Assembly (NCBI RefSeq): GCF_000931445.1
Contig: NZ_CP010849.1
Span: forward strand, 5,828,001-5,892,000
DNA: 64,000 bases
Source: Streptomyces cyaneogriseus subsp. noncyanogenus
GTDB taxonomy: Bacteria > Actinomycetota > Actinomycetes > Streptomycetales > Streptomycetaceae
Reading direction: 5' to 3'
In this document: positions 54,038 to 64,000 of the stretch, one piece after another
Position numbering within the stretch: position 1 is the stretch's first letter
Layout of the letters: each line of letters opens with the position of its first letter
Notes under the pieces: model-generated
Told to the model about the DNA's origin: nothing
The model's input: the letters and a program-made list of their open reading frames with translations, nothing else
Database searches by the model: none
Translations under genes and position numbers: made by a program

Positions 54038-54925
54038 GTGAGTACCCTTGCGCACACCATGATGACCGCCGCCCGCTCCGCAGACTCCGGCCTCGCGAGC
54101 CCGGGCGAACTCGACCGCTACCCCTACGCCGACGCGCCCGCCGTCGATCGCGTCGGGGCTCCCGCCTGGGAAGGAGTGGATCCCGAGCTCGGCCGTGTGA
54201 GCCGGCGCGCCGCGGGCAGCCGTGGACGCGGACTGCACGGGCAACTGGTCCAGCAGCTGGGTCAGATGATCGTTTCGGGCGACCTGGGCGCCGACCGCCC
54301 GCTGGTGCCCGAGGAGATCGGCCAGCGTTTCGAGGTGTCCCGTACCGTCGTCCGCGAGTCGCTCCGCGTCCTGGAGGCCAAGGGCCTGGTCAGCGCCCGC
54401 CCTAATGTCGGCACGCGTGTGCGCCCGGTCAGCGACTGGAATCTGCTGGACCCGGACATCATCGAATGGCGGGCCTTCGGACCTCAGCGTGACGACCAGC
54501 GCCGGGAGCTCAGCGAGCTGCGCTGGACGATCGAGCCGCTCGCGGCCCGCCTCGCCGCCGGGCACGGGCGCGAGGACGTCCAGCAGCGCCTGGCCGACAT
54601 GGTGGGGATCATGGGGCACGCCATGGGGCAGGGCGACGCGCTCACCTTCTCCCGTGCCGACGCCGAGTTCCACAGCCTGCTCATCCAGATGGCGGGCAAC
54701 CGCATGCTGGAGCACCTGTCCGGAATCGTCTCCGCCGCCCTCCAGGTCTCCGGCGGCCCCGTCACGGGCTGTGACCGGCCGAACGAGGCGTCGCTGACAC
54801 AGCACGGCCGGATCGTCGACGCCCTCGCCGCCGGCGACGGCGCGGCGGCCGAGACCGCCATGCGTCAATTGCTCACGGTCCACCCCGAGGTGGAACGCGT
54901 GGTGCCCGCCCCGCGCGAGCACTGA
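54038..54925 (+). CDS. whiH: Sporulation regulator WhiH (GntR/FadR family)
   Basis: 295-residue regulator needed in Streptomyces for septation of aerial hyphae. The GntR winged helix is at about residues 65-130 (LHGQLVQQLGQMIVSGDLG, then RFEVSRTVVRESLRVLEAKGLV as separated motifs), and an all-helical FCD ligand domain follows (about 150-280, with DAEFHSLLIQMAGN and QHGRIVDALAAGD). The first 60 residues are specific to WhiH. GTG 54038 is chosen (MSTLAHTMMTAARSA); ATG 54059 is an alternative. It lies directly before hrdB, as in S. coelicolor. Confidence 0.93.
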   Translation: MSTLAHTMMTAARSADSGLASPGELDRYPYADAPAVDRVGAPAWEGVDPELGRVSRRAAGSRGRGLHGQLVQQLGQMIVSGDLGADRPLVPEEIGQRFEVSRTVVRESLRVLEAKGLVSARPNVGTRVRPVSDWNLLDPDIIEWRAFGPQRDDQRRELSELRWTIEPLAARLAAGHGREDVQQRLADMVGIMGHAMGQGDALTFSRADAEFHSLLIQMAGNRMLEHLSGIVSAALQVSGGPVTGCDRPNEASLTQHGRIVDALAAGDGAAAETAMRQLLTVHPEVERVVPAPREH

Positions 54926-55004
54926 TCGCGTTCCGCGCAGCGGCGCGGCCGGACATGCCGGCCCCCTCCTCTGGCCATGCCCGGCCGGTGCGCCGTCGCC
55001 CCCG

Positions 55005-55039
55005 GGGCCCCGCAGAATCCCCGTGATTCTGCGGGGCCC
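55005..55039 (+). terminator. whiH terminator
   Basis: 15-bp perfect stem (55005-55019 with 55025-55039), loop CCCGT, 80 bp after the whiH stop. It shields the hrdB promoter from whiH transcription. Confidence 0.8.
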
Positions 55040-55161
55040 GGTGGCCTGACGAGACGGAGCTTCCGTTCCTGGCGGCGGCCCAGCGGTACGATGATCCTTT
55101 TTGTCCATATCTGACAGCTTTCGAGTGCTTACGAGGTGTGACTCGGGCCACGCGGAATGGG

Positions 55162-55189
55162 CGTAACGCTCGTGGGGCCAGCGCGATGA
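55162..55189 (+). promoter_or_regulatory. hrdB promoter, ShbA-type
   Basis: CGTAAC (55162-55167), exactly 16 bp, then CGATGA (55184-55189). This is the pattern I recall as the promoter used by the ECF sigma factor ShbA to transcribe hrdB. Transcription would begin near 55196, leaving a leader of about 150 nt. The whole whiH-hrdB gap (54926-55349) has no gene. Confidence 0.75.
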
Positions 55190-55349
55190 CCTAAGAGGTG
55201 ACAGCCGCGGAGGAATACGGACGCCGTTCACGGCGCTGTGCATCTCCCGGCCCCCGCCCGCGCCGTCGGCCCATCCCCAAGCCGGCGGTCGGCTCCTGTC
55301 CGCCCGGACGGGGCCGGAAGCCGTTTTCCAACGTTCCGAGAGGTTGTTC

Positions 55350-56876
55350 GTGTCGGCCAGCACATCCCGTACGCTCCCGCCGGAGATCGCCGAGTCCGTC
55401 TCTGTCATGGCGCTCATTGAGCGGGGAAAGGCTGAGGGGCAGATCGCCGGCGATGACGTGCGTCGGGCCTTCGAAGCCGACCAGATTCCGGCCACTCAGT
55501 GGAAGAACGTACTGCGCAGCCTCAATCAGATCCTCGAGGAAGAGGGTGTGACGCTGATGGTCAGTGCCGCAGAACCCAAGCGCACCCGCAAGAGCGTCGC
55601 AGCGAAGAGCCCCGCCAAGCGCACCGCCACCAAGACGGTGGCGGCCAAGGCGGTGACCACCCGGAAGGCCACCGCGACCGCCACCCCGGCGGCGCCCGCC
55701 GGTGACCCCGCCACCGGTGAGGAGGCGCAGAAGAAGGCGGCAGCCAAGAAGACCACCGCCAAGAAGGCCGCGGCCAAGAAGACCACCGCCAAGAAGACGG
55801 TGGCCAAGAAGGCGACCGCCAAGAAGGACGACGTCGAGCTGCTCGACGAGGAGGTCCTCGAGGACACCAAGGTCGCCGACGAGCCGGAGGTCGCCGAGAA
55901 CGCGGGCTTCGTCCTGTCCGACGAGGACGAGGACGACGCGCCCGCGCAGCAGGTCGCCGCGGCCGGTGCCACCGCCGACCCGGTCAAGGACTACCTCAAG
56001 CAGATCGGCAAGGTCCCCCTGCTCAACGCCGAGCAGGAGGTCGAGCTCGCCAAGCGCATCGAGGCGGGCCTGTTCGCCGAGGACAAGCTGGCCAACTCCG
56101 ACAAGCTCGCCCCCAAGCTCAAGCGCGAGCTGGAGATCATCGCCGAGGACGGCCGCCGCGCCAAGAACCACCTCCTGGAGGCCAACCTCCGCCTGGTGGT
56201 CTCGCTGGCCAAGCGCTACACCGGCCGCGGCATGCTCTTCCTGGACCTCATCCAGGAGGGCAACCTCGGTCTGATCCGCGCGGTCGAGAAGTTCGACTAC
56301 ACCAAGGGCTACAAGTTCTCCACGTACGCCACCTGGTGGATCCGGCAGGCGATCACCCGCGCCATGGCCGACCAGGCCCGCACCATCCGTATCCCGGTGC
56401 ACATGGTCGAGGTCATCAACAAGCTCGCGCGCGTGCAGCGCCAGATGCTCCAGGACCTGGGCCGCGAGCCCACCCCGGAGGAGCTGGCCAAGGAGCTCGA
56501 CATGACCCCGGAGAAGGTCATCGAGGTCCAGAAGTACGGCCGCGAGCCCATCTCGCTGCACACCCCGCTGGGCGAGGACGGCGACAGCGAGTTCGGTGAC
56601 CTCATCGAGGACTCCGAGGCCGTCGTCCCGGCCGACGCGGTCAGCTTCACGCTGCTGCAGGAGCAGCTGCACTCCGTCCTCGACACCCTGTCCGAGCGCG
56701 AGGCGGGCGTCGTCTCGATGCGCTTCGGTCTCACCGACGGTCAGCCGAAGACCCTCGACGAGATCGGCAAGGTGTACGGCGTGACGCGTGAGCGCATCCG
56801 CCAGATCGAGTCCAAGACCATGTCGAAGCTGCGCCACCCGTCGCGTTCGCAGGTGCTGCGCGACTACCTCGACTAG
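55350..56876 (+). CDS. hrdB: Principal RNA polymerase sigma factor HrdB
   Basis: 508-residue principal sigma-70 factor. Region 1.1-like N-terminus (VMALIERGKAEGQIAGDDVRRAFEAD shown as VMALIERGKAEG and DDVRRAFEAD). A Lys/Ala-rich stretch of repeated AAKKTTAKK units (about residues 75-165) and an acidic patch (DEDEDDAP) follow. Then region 1.2 DPVKDYLKQIG, region 2 (LLEANLRLVVSLAKRYTGRG, YATWWIRQAITRA), region 3 and region 4 (TRERIRQIESKTMSKLRHP, in short motifs). The start is GTG 55350; a TTG at 55344 is less likely. Ends with a strong hairpin. Confidence 0.97.
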   Translation: MSASTSRTLPPEIAESVSVMALIERGKAEGQIAGDDVRRAFEADQIPATQWKNVLRSLNQILEEEGVTLMVSAAEPKRTRKSVAAKSPAKRTATKTVAAKAVTTRKATATATPAAPAGDPATGEEAQKKAAAKKTTAKKAAAKKTTAKKTVAKKATAKKDDVELLDEEVLEDTKVADEPEVAENAGFVLSDEDEDDAPAQQVAAAGATADPVKDYLKQIGKVPLLNAEQEVELAKRIEAGLFAEDKLANSDKLAPKLKRELEIIAEDGRRAKNHLLEANLRLVVSLAKRYTGRGMLFLDLIQEGNLGLIRAVEKFDYTKGYKFSTYATWWIRQAITRAMADQARTIRIPVHMVEVINKLARVQRQMLQDLGREPTPEELAKELDMTPEKVIEVQKYGREPISLHTPLGEDGDSEFGDLIEDSEAVVPADAVSFTLLQEQLHSVLDTLSEREAGVVSMRFGLTDGQPKTLDEIGKVYGVTRERIRQIESKTMSKLRHPSRSQVLRDYLD

Positions 56877-56899
56877 ATCATCCGGCCGTACGACCGGTG

Positions 56900-56930
56900 A
56901 GGCCCGGTTCCCTGTGCGGGAACCGGGCCT
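56900..56930 (+). terminator. hrdB terminator
   Basis: 13-bp perfect stem (56900-56912 with 56918-56930), loop TGTGC, then TTT; 24 bp after the hrdB stop. Confidence 0.88.
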
Positions 56931-57034
56931 TTGCGCTGCTGCGGTAGAGGGAATGGCACGGCCCGCGGGTGCGGGCCACGGCGAATTGGATCACTCTGGG
57001 TGTGTCTCATGACCACCCCGAGTGAGGAGACCGC

Positions 57035-57892
57035 ATGCGTCGTCCTGCTGCCCGGATGCTGGCCCGGTCGCTGGTCCTGGCCGCCACAGCGACCGCCCTG
57101 CCGCTGGGATCGGCCGCTTCGGCGGCCGCCGACAGTGTCGTCGTCGGCGGGTTCCCGGTCGAGGCGTCCGCCAGTCCGTGGGTCGTGGCGCTGTCCAGCC
57201 GCGACCGGTTCGGGGGTGCCCGGGCCGGCCAGTTCTGCGGGGGAGTGGCCGTGGGCCGCACCACGGTGCTCACCGCGGCCCACTGCCTGGGCGACAAGGT
57301 CCTGGGCACACGGCTCGAGCAGGTGCGGGACCTCAAGGTCGTGGCAGGCCGCACGAACCTCGGTACCAGCCAGGGGCACGAGGTCGCCGTCCGCGACGTG
57401 TGGGTGAATCCCGCCTACGACGACGTCAGCAACGCGGGGGACTTCGCCGTGCTGACCCTCGCCCAGAGCCTTCCCGCCGGGTCGGCCCTGGCGATGGCCC
57501 CCGCCGGCGACGCCGCGTACCAGCCGGGCACCGGCGCCGTCGTCTACGGGTGGGGGGACACCTCGGGCGCCGGCGACTACGCGAACAGCCTGCGGGCGGC
57601 GCAGGTGCGGGTGCTCCCGGACACGACGTGCCGGCAGGCGTATCCGCGCAGTCCGGAAGGGGAGTACCGCCCCGACAGCATGGTCTGCGCCGGGGAGGTG
57701 TCCGGCGGCCGGGACGCCTGCCAGGGCGACAGCGGCGGGCCGCTGGTCGCCCGCGGCAAGCTGATCGGGCTGGTCTCCTGGGGGAGCGGGTGCGGGCGCT
57801 CGGGCAGCCCCGGCGTCTACACGCGGGTCTCCTCCGTGCTGCGCGCGCTGGGCTGGGACACCCCCGCGACGGGGCGGCGCGGCGGCTCCTGA
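57035..57892 (+). CDS. Secreted trypsin-like serine protease
   Basis: 285-residue S1 protease. Signal peptide at residues 1-32 (RSLVLAATATALPLG, ASAAA cleavage), then a mature VVVGGFPV start in place of IVGG. The triad is His83 in LTAAHC, Asp in GDFAVLTL and Ser in CQGDSGGPL. Asp six residues before that Ser (GGRDACQGDS) is the S1 pocket residue that sets trypsin-like Lys/Arg specificity. Three cysteine pairs are likely. The ATG at 57035 follows GAGGAG. Confidence 0.9.
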   Translation: MRRPAARMLARSLVLAATATALPLGSAASAAADSVVVGGFPVEASASPWVVALSSRDRFGGARAGQFCGGVAVGRTTVLTAAHCLGDKVLGTRLEQVRDLKVVAGRTNLGTSQGHEVAVRDVWVNPAYDDVSNAGDFAVLTLAQSLPAGSALAMAPAGDAAYQPGTGAVVYGWGDTSGAGDYANSLRAAQVRVLPDTTCRQAYPRSPEGEYRPDSMVCAGEVSGGRDACQGDSGGPLVARGKLIGLVSWGSGCGRSGSPGVYTRVSSVLRALGWDTPATGRRGGS

Positions 57893-57925
57893 ACCGGAGC
57901 CGGCACCCTCCGGCGGACCATGAGC

Positions 57926-57966
57926 ACGGGCGGCCGCCTCTGTGAGCCACAGAGGCGGCCGCCCGT
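57926..57966. terminator. Strong bidirectional hairpin
   Basis: 19-bp perfect stem (57926-57944 with 57948-57966) and 3-nt loop (AGC), between the trypsin-like gene and the convergent DUF7455 gene. Confidence 0.87.
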
Positions 57967-58013
57967 TTCCCCGGCCTGTGCCGGGCTGCTCGTCGTCTAA
58001 CGCGAGGTTGTTG

Positions 58014-58244
58014 TCAGCGCTCCTCTTCAGAGGCGGCCGCCGGAACGGAGGTGAGGCGCTCGGTCTCGTCCTGTATCTCAGCGGCGATCTTCTTGAGTTC
58101 CGGCTCGAACTTGCGCCCGTGGTGGGCGCAGAAGAGCAGTTCTCCGCCGCTCAGCAGGACGACGCGCAGGTAGGCCTGGGCGCCGCAGCGGTCGCACCGG
58201 TCTGCGGCCGTCAGCGGGCTTGCGGAAGTCAGAACAGTAGTCAC
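58014..58244 (-). CDS. DUF7455 small zinc-ribbon-like protein
   Basis: 76 residues with CDRCGAQAYLRVVLLSGGELLFCAHH in two short motifs (CDRC and CAHH), a likely zinc-binding CxxC...CxxH site, then a Lys/Glu-rich helix. It is a small protein often found by hrdB/parE in actinobacteria (from memory). The ATG at 58244 has GAGG upstream. Role unknown; perhaps transcription- or ribosome-associated. Confidence 0.8.
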   Translation of the reverse strand: MTTVLTSASPLTAADRCDRCGAQAYLRVVLLSGGELLFCAHHGRKFEPELKKIAAEIQDETERLTSVPAAASEEER

Positions 58245-58686
58245 GTCGCCTCTTCTCTAGCTCGACGAGCTGTCGTACCAGGGTCAACATCCAACCAGCC
58301 CCAAAACGTTCCCGCTCGTGGCATTTCCTCGAAAAAATCTTCCGAGGCGGCTGGCTGCTGCCGGTTGGCGGCGAATGTGCCGTATTGCGTGTCTGTCGTG
58401 TCGTACGGGTTCGCGCGGTCGGTCAGGGTCGGGTCCCGCCGGCTGGATTGCCGGTTGTTCATGAGGACGTGCCCGGAGCCTAAATGGTTCATGCCTCGAA
58501 GGGAACGTGATGTGTGCTTCACTCCCACGAGGGATCGAACGTGCAATCGATCCTGGACTAGTCTGAGCTGCCGGTGAGGGTGGCGTTACAACGGCTCTAC
58601 CAGGCATCGGTACGCTCTCACCGGTGACCGACGCCGCGCCCTTACCCCGTAGGGCCCCATCTGAAATTCAGCGAGGAGCGAACCGC
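58245..58686. other. Divergent promoter region of DUF7455 and parE
   Basis: 442 bp of lower GC than the neighbours. It includes an A/T-rich patch (58320-58345) and no convincing gene; an open 101-codon minus-strand frame here has no coding bias. Promoters for both flanking genes should lie here. Confidence 0.5.
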
Positions 58687-60810
<2,124 letters not shown>

Positions 60811-60910
60811 CGCCCCACGGCGCGGCTCGGACCGGCCCGGGCCGCGCGGGACGGCGGACGGCGAAGCGAAACCGGGGGGGCGGGGCGGCCCCGGTGACCG
60901 GGCTCCGGTC

Positions 60911-61591
60911 TCAGCCGCGCGTCGCCCAGACGTACCGGTGTTCCGGGCGGCCGGCCTCGCCGTACCTGAGGGTCAGCCGGGCCCGTCCGGTGCGCTCCAG
61001 GAGCTTCAGATAGCGCTGGGCGGTCTGGCGGCTGACACCGGTCCGCTCGGCGACCTCCTGGGCCGACAAGGGGCCCTCGGCCCGCATCAGGGACTGCCGG
61101 ACCAGCTCGGCGGTGGTGGGGGAGTGGCCCTTGGGCAGGCCCGGCTCCGAGGGCGCCGACAGCGCGCCGAAGATCCGGTCCACCTCCGCCTGCTCCGCCT
61201 CGCCGCCGCCGTCGAGGGTGCGGCGCAGCTCCGCGTACGCCTCCAGCTTGGCGCGCAGCCCCGCGAAGGCGAACGGCTTGACCAGATACTGCAGCGCGCC
61301 GTGCCGCATCGCCGCCCGCACGGTCGACACGTCCCGCGCGGCCGTCACCATGATGACGTCGGCCTGGTGGCCGCGCCGGCGCATCTCCTGGACGACCGCC
61401 AGCCCCGTCCGGTCGGGCAGGTAGTGGTCCATGAGGACCAGATCGAGGCGGGGCAGCGCCTCCAGGCTGCGCAACGCCTGCGCCGCGCTGTGCGCCTCGC
61501 CGGCGACGTGGAAGCCCGGCACCTTCTCGACGTAGGCGGCGTTGACCCGCGCGACCCGTGTGTCGTCGTCCACGACCAGGACCTCGATCAT
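60911..61591 (-). CDS. CitB/DpiA-type response regulator
   Basis: 226-residue regulator. Receiver domain (residues 1-120) with acidic VDDD and phospho-acceptor Asp in LVLMDHYLPD, then a linker and a C-terminal helix-turn-helix of the DctR/CitB kind (SAQEVAERTGVSRQTAQRYLKLLE as ERTGVSRQT). Its start overlaps the kinase stop (ATGA), so the pair is co-translated. Systems of this type sense C4- or tri-carboxylates outside the cell. Confidence 0.9.
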   Translation of the reverse strand: MIEVLVVDDDTRVARVNAAYVEKVPGFHVAGEAHSAAQALRSLEALPRLDLVLMDHYLPDRTGLAVVQEMRRRGHQADVIMVTAARDVSTVRAAMRHGALQYLVKPFAFAGLRAKLEAYAELRRTLDGGGEAEQAEVDRIFGALSAPSEPGLPKGHSPTTAELVRQSLMRAEGPLSAQEVAERTGVSRQTAQRYLKLLERTGRARLTLRYGEAGRPEHRYVWATRG

Positions 61592-63288
61592 CGCGCCTCC
61601 TCCTCGGCAGCGGCAGCGGCGGCGGCAGTGGCGGCCGCGGGCGCGGGCGTGGTCAGGGCGGGCTCCAGGACCGGGCCGGCCTCGGCCAGGGCCTCCGGCA
61701 GGACGACGGTGAACTCGGCGCCTCCGCCGTGCGCCTCGCCGACCACCGCGCTGCCACCGTGCCGTTCGGCCAGCCGGCGCACCAGGGACAGCCCGATGCC
61801 GCGCTGCCGGTGCGCGGGCGGCTCCTTGGTGGACCACCCCTCCGTGAAGATCAGCTCCCGGTGCTCCGGCCGGATCCCGGGCCCGGTGTCGCGCACCGTG
61901 AGGACCGCGGTACGTCCCTCCGCGCGCAGTTCGACCTCCACGCGCGCGTGCCGCTCCCCCGCCACGGCGTCGAGCGCGTTGTCCACCAGATTGCCCACGA
62001 TCGTGACGAGCCCCCTGGCGTCGACCAGGCGGTCCGGGAACCGGGTCCGGTCCGAGACCCACAGGGCGACACCGCGCTCCGCCGCCACGGTCGCCTTCCC
62101 GACCAGCAGCGCGGCGAGCAGGGGATCAAGGATCCGCTCGGTGACCTGTTCCGCGGTGGCCCGGTGGTCGCCGACCACCTCGCCGACGAACTCGACGGCG
62201 TCGTCGTACATCTCCAGCTCCAGCAGCCCCAGCAGGGTGTGCATGCGGTTGGCGTGCTCGTGGTCCTGGGCCCGCAGCGCGTCGATCAGGCCGCGCGTGG
62301 AGTCCAGCTCGCGGCCGAGCTGCTCCAGCTCGGTGCGGTCGCGCAGGGTGGCGACGGCGCCGCCGTCACCGGTGGGCATCCGGTTGGCGACCAGGACGCG
62401 CTGGCCGCGCACCGTGAGCAGATCGGTGCCGGTGACCCGCCCGGCCAGCACGTCGGCCGTGCGCCCCTCGCCGAGCGCCTCGCCGGGGGAGCGGCCCACG
62501 GCCTCGGCGCCGATGCCGAGCAGCCGCTGCGCCTCGTCGTTGAGGAGGCGGATGCGGCCGGTGCGGTCCAGCGCGACGACGCCCTCGCGGATGCCGTGCA
62601 GCATGGCCTCGCGCTCCGCGAGCAGTGCCGCGATGTCCGAGAACGCCAGGTCACGGGTCTGCCGCTGGACTCGGCGCGAGATGAGCCAGGCGGCCAGCGC
62701 ACCGACGGCCAGCGCGCCCCCGGCGTAGGCGAAGAGCCCCGGGATCGCGTGGACCAGCCTGGCCCGGACGCTGTCGTACGCGATGCCGACGGAGACCGCC
62801 CCGACGATCTCGCCACCGCCGTCGCGCAGCGGCACCTTGCCGCGCGCGGACCGCCCGAGGGTGCCGTCGTCGATCTCCATCACCTCCCGCCCGGCCAGGG
62901 CCTGGCCCGGGTCGGTGGAGACGACGCCGCCGACCCGCCGCGGATCGGTGTGCGACCAGCGCACGCCCCGCGCGTCCATGACCACGACGTACTCCGCCCC
63001 GGTGGCCCGCCGGATCCGCTCCGCCTCCCGCTGCACCGGCCCGTCCGGCGACGGGCGGGTGCCGCGCAGATCCCGGGCGATCTGCGGTTGCTGCGCCGTG
63101 GTCTGCGCGATCGCGAGCGCCCGGCGCATCGCCTGGTCGTCCAACTGGTCACCGAGGGGTGCGAGGAAGAGCCCGGTGGCGAGCACCGCGACGCCCGCGG
63201 CGATCGCCACCTGCATCAGCAGCACCTGCGAGAACACCCGCCGGGGCAGTCCGAGGCGCAGGCGGCGTGCGGGGGAAGTGGGGCGCAT
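61588..63288 (-). CDS. CitA/DpiB-type sensor histidine kinase
   Basis: 566 residues. Membrane segment 1 (residues 18-42, VFSQVLLMQVAIAAGVAVLATG), an extracellular PAS-like CitA sensor domain (about 45-175), membrane segment 2 (about 180-200), a cytoplasmic PAS domain, and the CitA-type phospho-acceptor region DHEHANRMHTLLGLLE. The HATPase domain has GNLVDNALDAV, DTGPGI and GIGLSLVRRL. The C-terminus is an Ala-rich tail. First gene of the pair; likely ligand a carboxylic acid, by family only. Confidence 0.9.
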   Translation of the reverse strand: MRPTSPARRLRLGLPRRVFSQVLLMQVAIAAGVAVLATGLFLAPLGDQLDDQAMRRALAIAQTTAQQPQIARDLRGTRPSPDGPVQREAERIRRATGAEYVVVMDARGVRWSHTDPRRVGGVVSTDPGQALAGREVMEIDDGTLGRSARGKVPLRDGGGEIVGAVSVGIAYDSVRARLVHAIPGLFAYAGGALAVGALAAWLISRRVQRQTRDLAFSDIAALLAEREAMLHGIREGVVALDRTGRIRLLNDEAQRLLGIGAEAVGRSPGEALGEGRTADVLAGRVTGTDLLTVRGQRVLVANRMPTGDGGAVATLRDRTELEQLGRELDSTRGLIDALRAQDHEHANRMHTLLGLLELEMYDDAVEFVGEVVGDHRATAEQVTERILDPLLAALLVGKATVAAERGVALWVSDRTRFPDRLVDARGLVTIVGNLVDNALDAVAGERHARVEVELRAEGRTAVLTVRDTGPGIRPEHRELIFTEGWSTKEPPAHRQRGIGLSLVRRLAERHGGSAVVGEAHGGGAEFTVVLPEALAEAGPVLEPALTTPAPAAATAAAAAAAEEEAR

Positions 63289-63474
63289 ACCCCGACGGTA
63301 CGCGGCGGCGCGCGAGCGTTGTGCGGGGGTGTGGCGCGGATCTCCGCGACGGGGGGGGCGGCCCCGCGGGGCCCGGGCACCGGTCCGGCGCGGCCCCGGC
63401 CGCCCGGTCGCGCGAGGCGGGATCGTCCGGTCTCGCGAGGCCGGATCGTCCGGTCTCGGGCACCGCCCGGCAGG

Positions 63475-64000
63475 TCAGCCGGCGAGCGCCGTCGCCATCG
63501 ACAGCTCGCGCACCGTCAGCACCTCCATGCGGGCGGGCGAACCCAGCACGGACGTTCCGCAGCTCTCCGGGCGGGGCGGCAGCGAGGCACCCTGCGCCAC
63601 GACGACCCGCCAGCGCCGCCCGTCGGCGTGGGCGACGGTCACCTTCCAGCGCGGCGCGGCGCCGTCCGTCCGCACCACGCTCAGCGCGTCCGCCGCGCGT
63701 TCGCCCGTCATCGTGCGCACGGCCAGCTCGGCCGCCTGACCGGGACGCTCCCACGCCGAGCTGCCGCGGCAGCCGTCCACGACGATCCGCCCTTCCCGTA
63801 CGCCGCGCAGGATCTCCCTGACGGCGTGGGCGCCCACCCGGCCGTACGCGTACCCGTACGGCAGCACCAGCAGCGTGGGCGAGAAGCGGTGACCACCCAG
63901 ATGGGTGACCTCCCAGACGTCCTCCAGGCCCGAGGCGGCGAGTTCGGCGGCGAGCGGCCGGCCGAGCAGCGCGCAGCAGCGGTCGCGCTTGCCGTTGGTG
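63475..64000 (-). CDS. Sucrase/ferredoxin-like family protein (partial)
   Basis: The reading frame continues through the window end, so the N-terminus is missing. Visible: CGTxC-type region KRDRCCALLGRPLAAEL, GLEDVWEVTHLGGHRFSPTLLVLPYG, and RVGAHAVREILRGVREG, which are typical of the Suc_Fer-like (thioredoxin-like [2Fe-2S]) family of actinobacteria. The enzymatic role is unknown in the family. Confidence 0.8.
   Translation of the reverse strand, partial: TNGKRDRCCALLGRPLAAELAASGLEDVWEVTHLGGHRFSPTLLVLPYGYAYGRVGAHAVREILRGVREGRIVVDGCRGSSAWERPGQAAELAVRTMTGERAADALSVVRTDGAAPRWKVTVAHADGRRWRVVVAQGASLPPRPESCGTSVLGSPARMEVLTVRELSMATALAG

Noticed and set aside
58241..58546. Minus-strand 101-codon frame overlapping the DUF7455 start
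   Set aside because: No codon bias, no domain, and it fills the expected promoter region of two genes.

Overview
The window is chromosomal DNA from a Streptomyces or very close relative. The base composition is very GC-rich with strong third-position G/C. whiH, hrdB and parE stand side by side, and the order miaB, miaA, dapF, rshA, hflX, siderophore genes, dinG, lexA, nrdR, nrdJ, rnhB, recQ, DUF4192, NUDIX, ABC transporter, whiH, hrdB, parE matches, from memory, the SCO5784-SCO5830 part of the S. coelicolor core chromosome.

Layout. 0-4 kb: a NarL-type two-component pair, then two MEDS-domain proteins of the anti-sigma/antagonist kind, the first broken by an in-frame TGA. 4-15.5 kb: tRNA modification (miaB, miaA), lysine/peptidoglycan precursor synthesis (dapF), stringent response (rshA), a secreted M1 peptidase and the ribosome-associated GTPase hflX. 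15.6-22 kb: a secreted V8-like protease lipoprotein and a three-gene NRPS-independent siderophore cassette (aminotransferase, IucA/IucC synthetase, acyltransferase). 22-30 kb: DNA damage and dNTP supply (dinG, lexA with its SOS box, nrdR-nrdJ with a paired NrdR operator) and a TerD protein. 30-38 kb: small housekeeping enzymes, an MFS exporter with a divergent TetR regulator and two 20-bp palindromic operators, and rnhB. 38-45.5 kb: an accessory mosaic. A minus-strand recQ survives only as a C-terminal piece at one edge and an N-terminal piece at the other. Between them lie an intact plus-strand recQ, decayed IS481/IS5 transposase pieces, a Cys-rich protein with a C1q/TNF-like C-terminus, and a frameshifted IPT/TIG gene. 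45.6-57 kb: DUF4192 protein, glycogen-debranching-like protein, NUDIX-winged-helix regulator, ABC transporter, whiH, hrdB. 57-64 kb: trypsin-like protease, DUF7455 zinc protein, parE, a CitA/DpiB-type two-component pair, and the partial end of a sucrase/ferredoxin-like gene.

Two points matter most to a user. First, positions 52916-52957 hold a perfect loxP with the exact flanks of the 454 Titanium paired-end linker, followed by a 139-bp copy of the preceding sequence. This is an assembly artefact. Removing 178 nt restores one ABC-transporter reading frame, and it warns that other frameshifts in the window may also be sequencing errors. Second, the recQ locus looks like a native helicase gene destroyed by an insertion that carries, or sits beside, a diverged working replacement.
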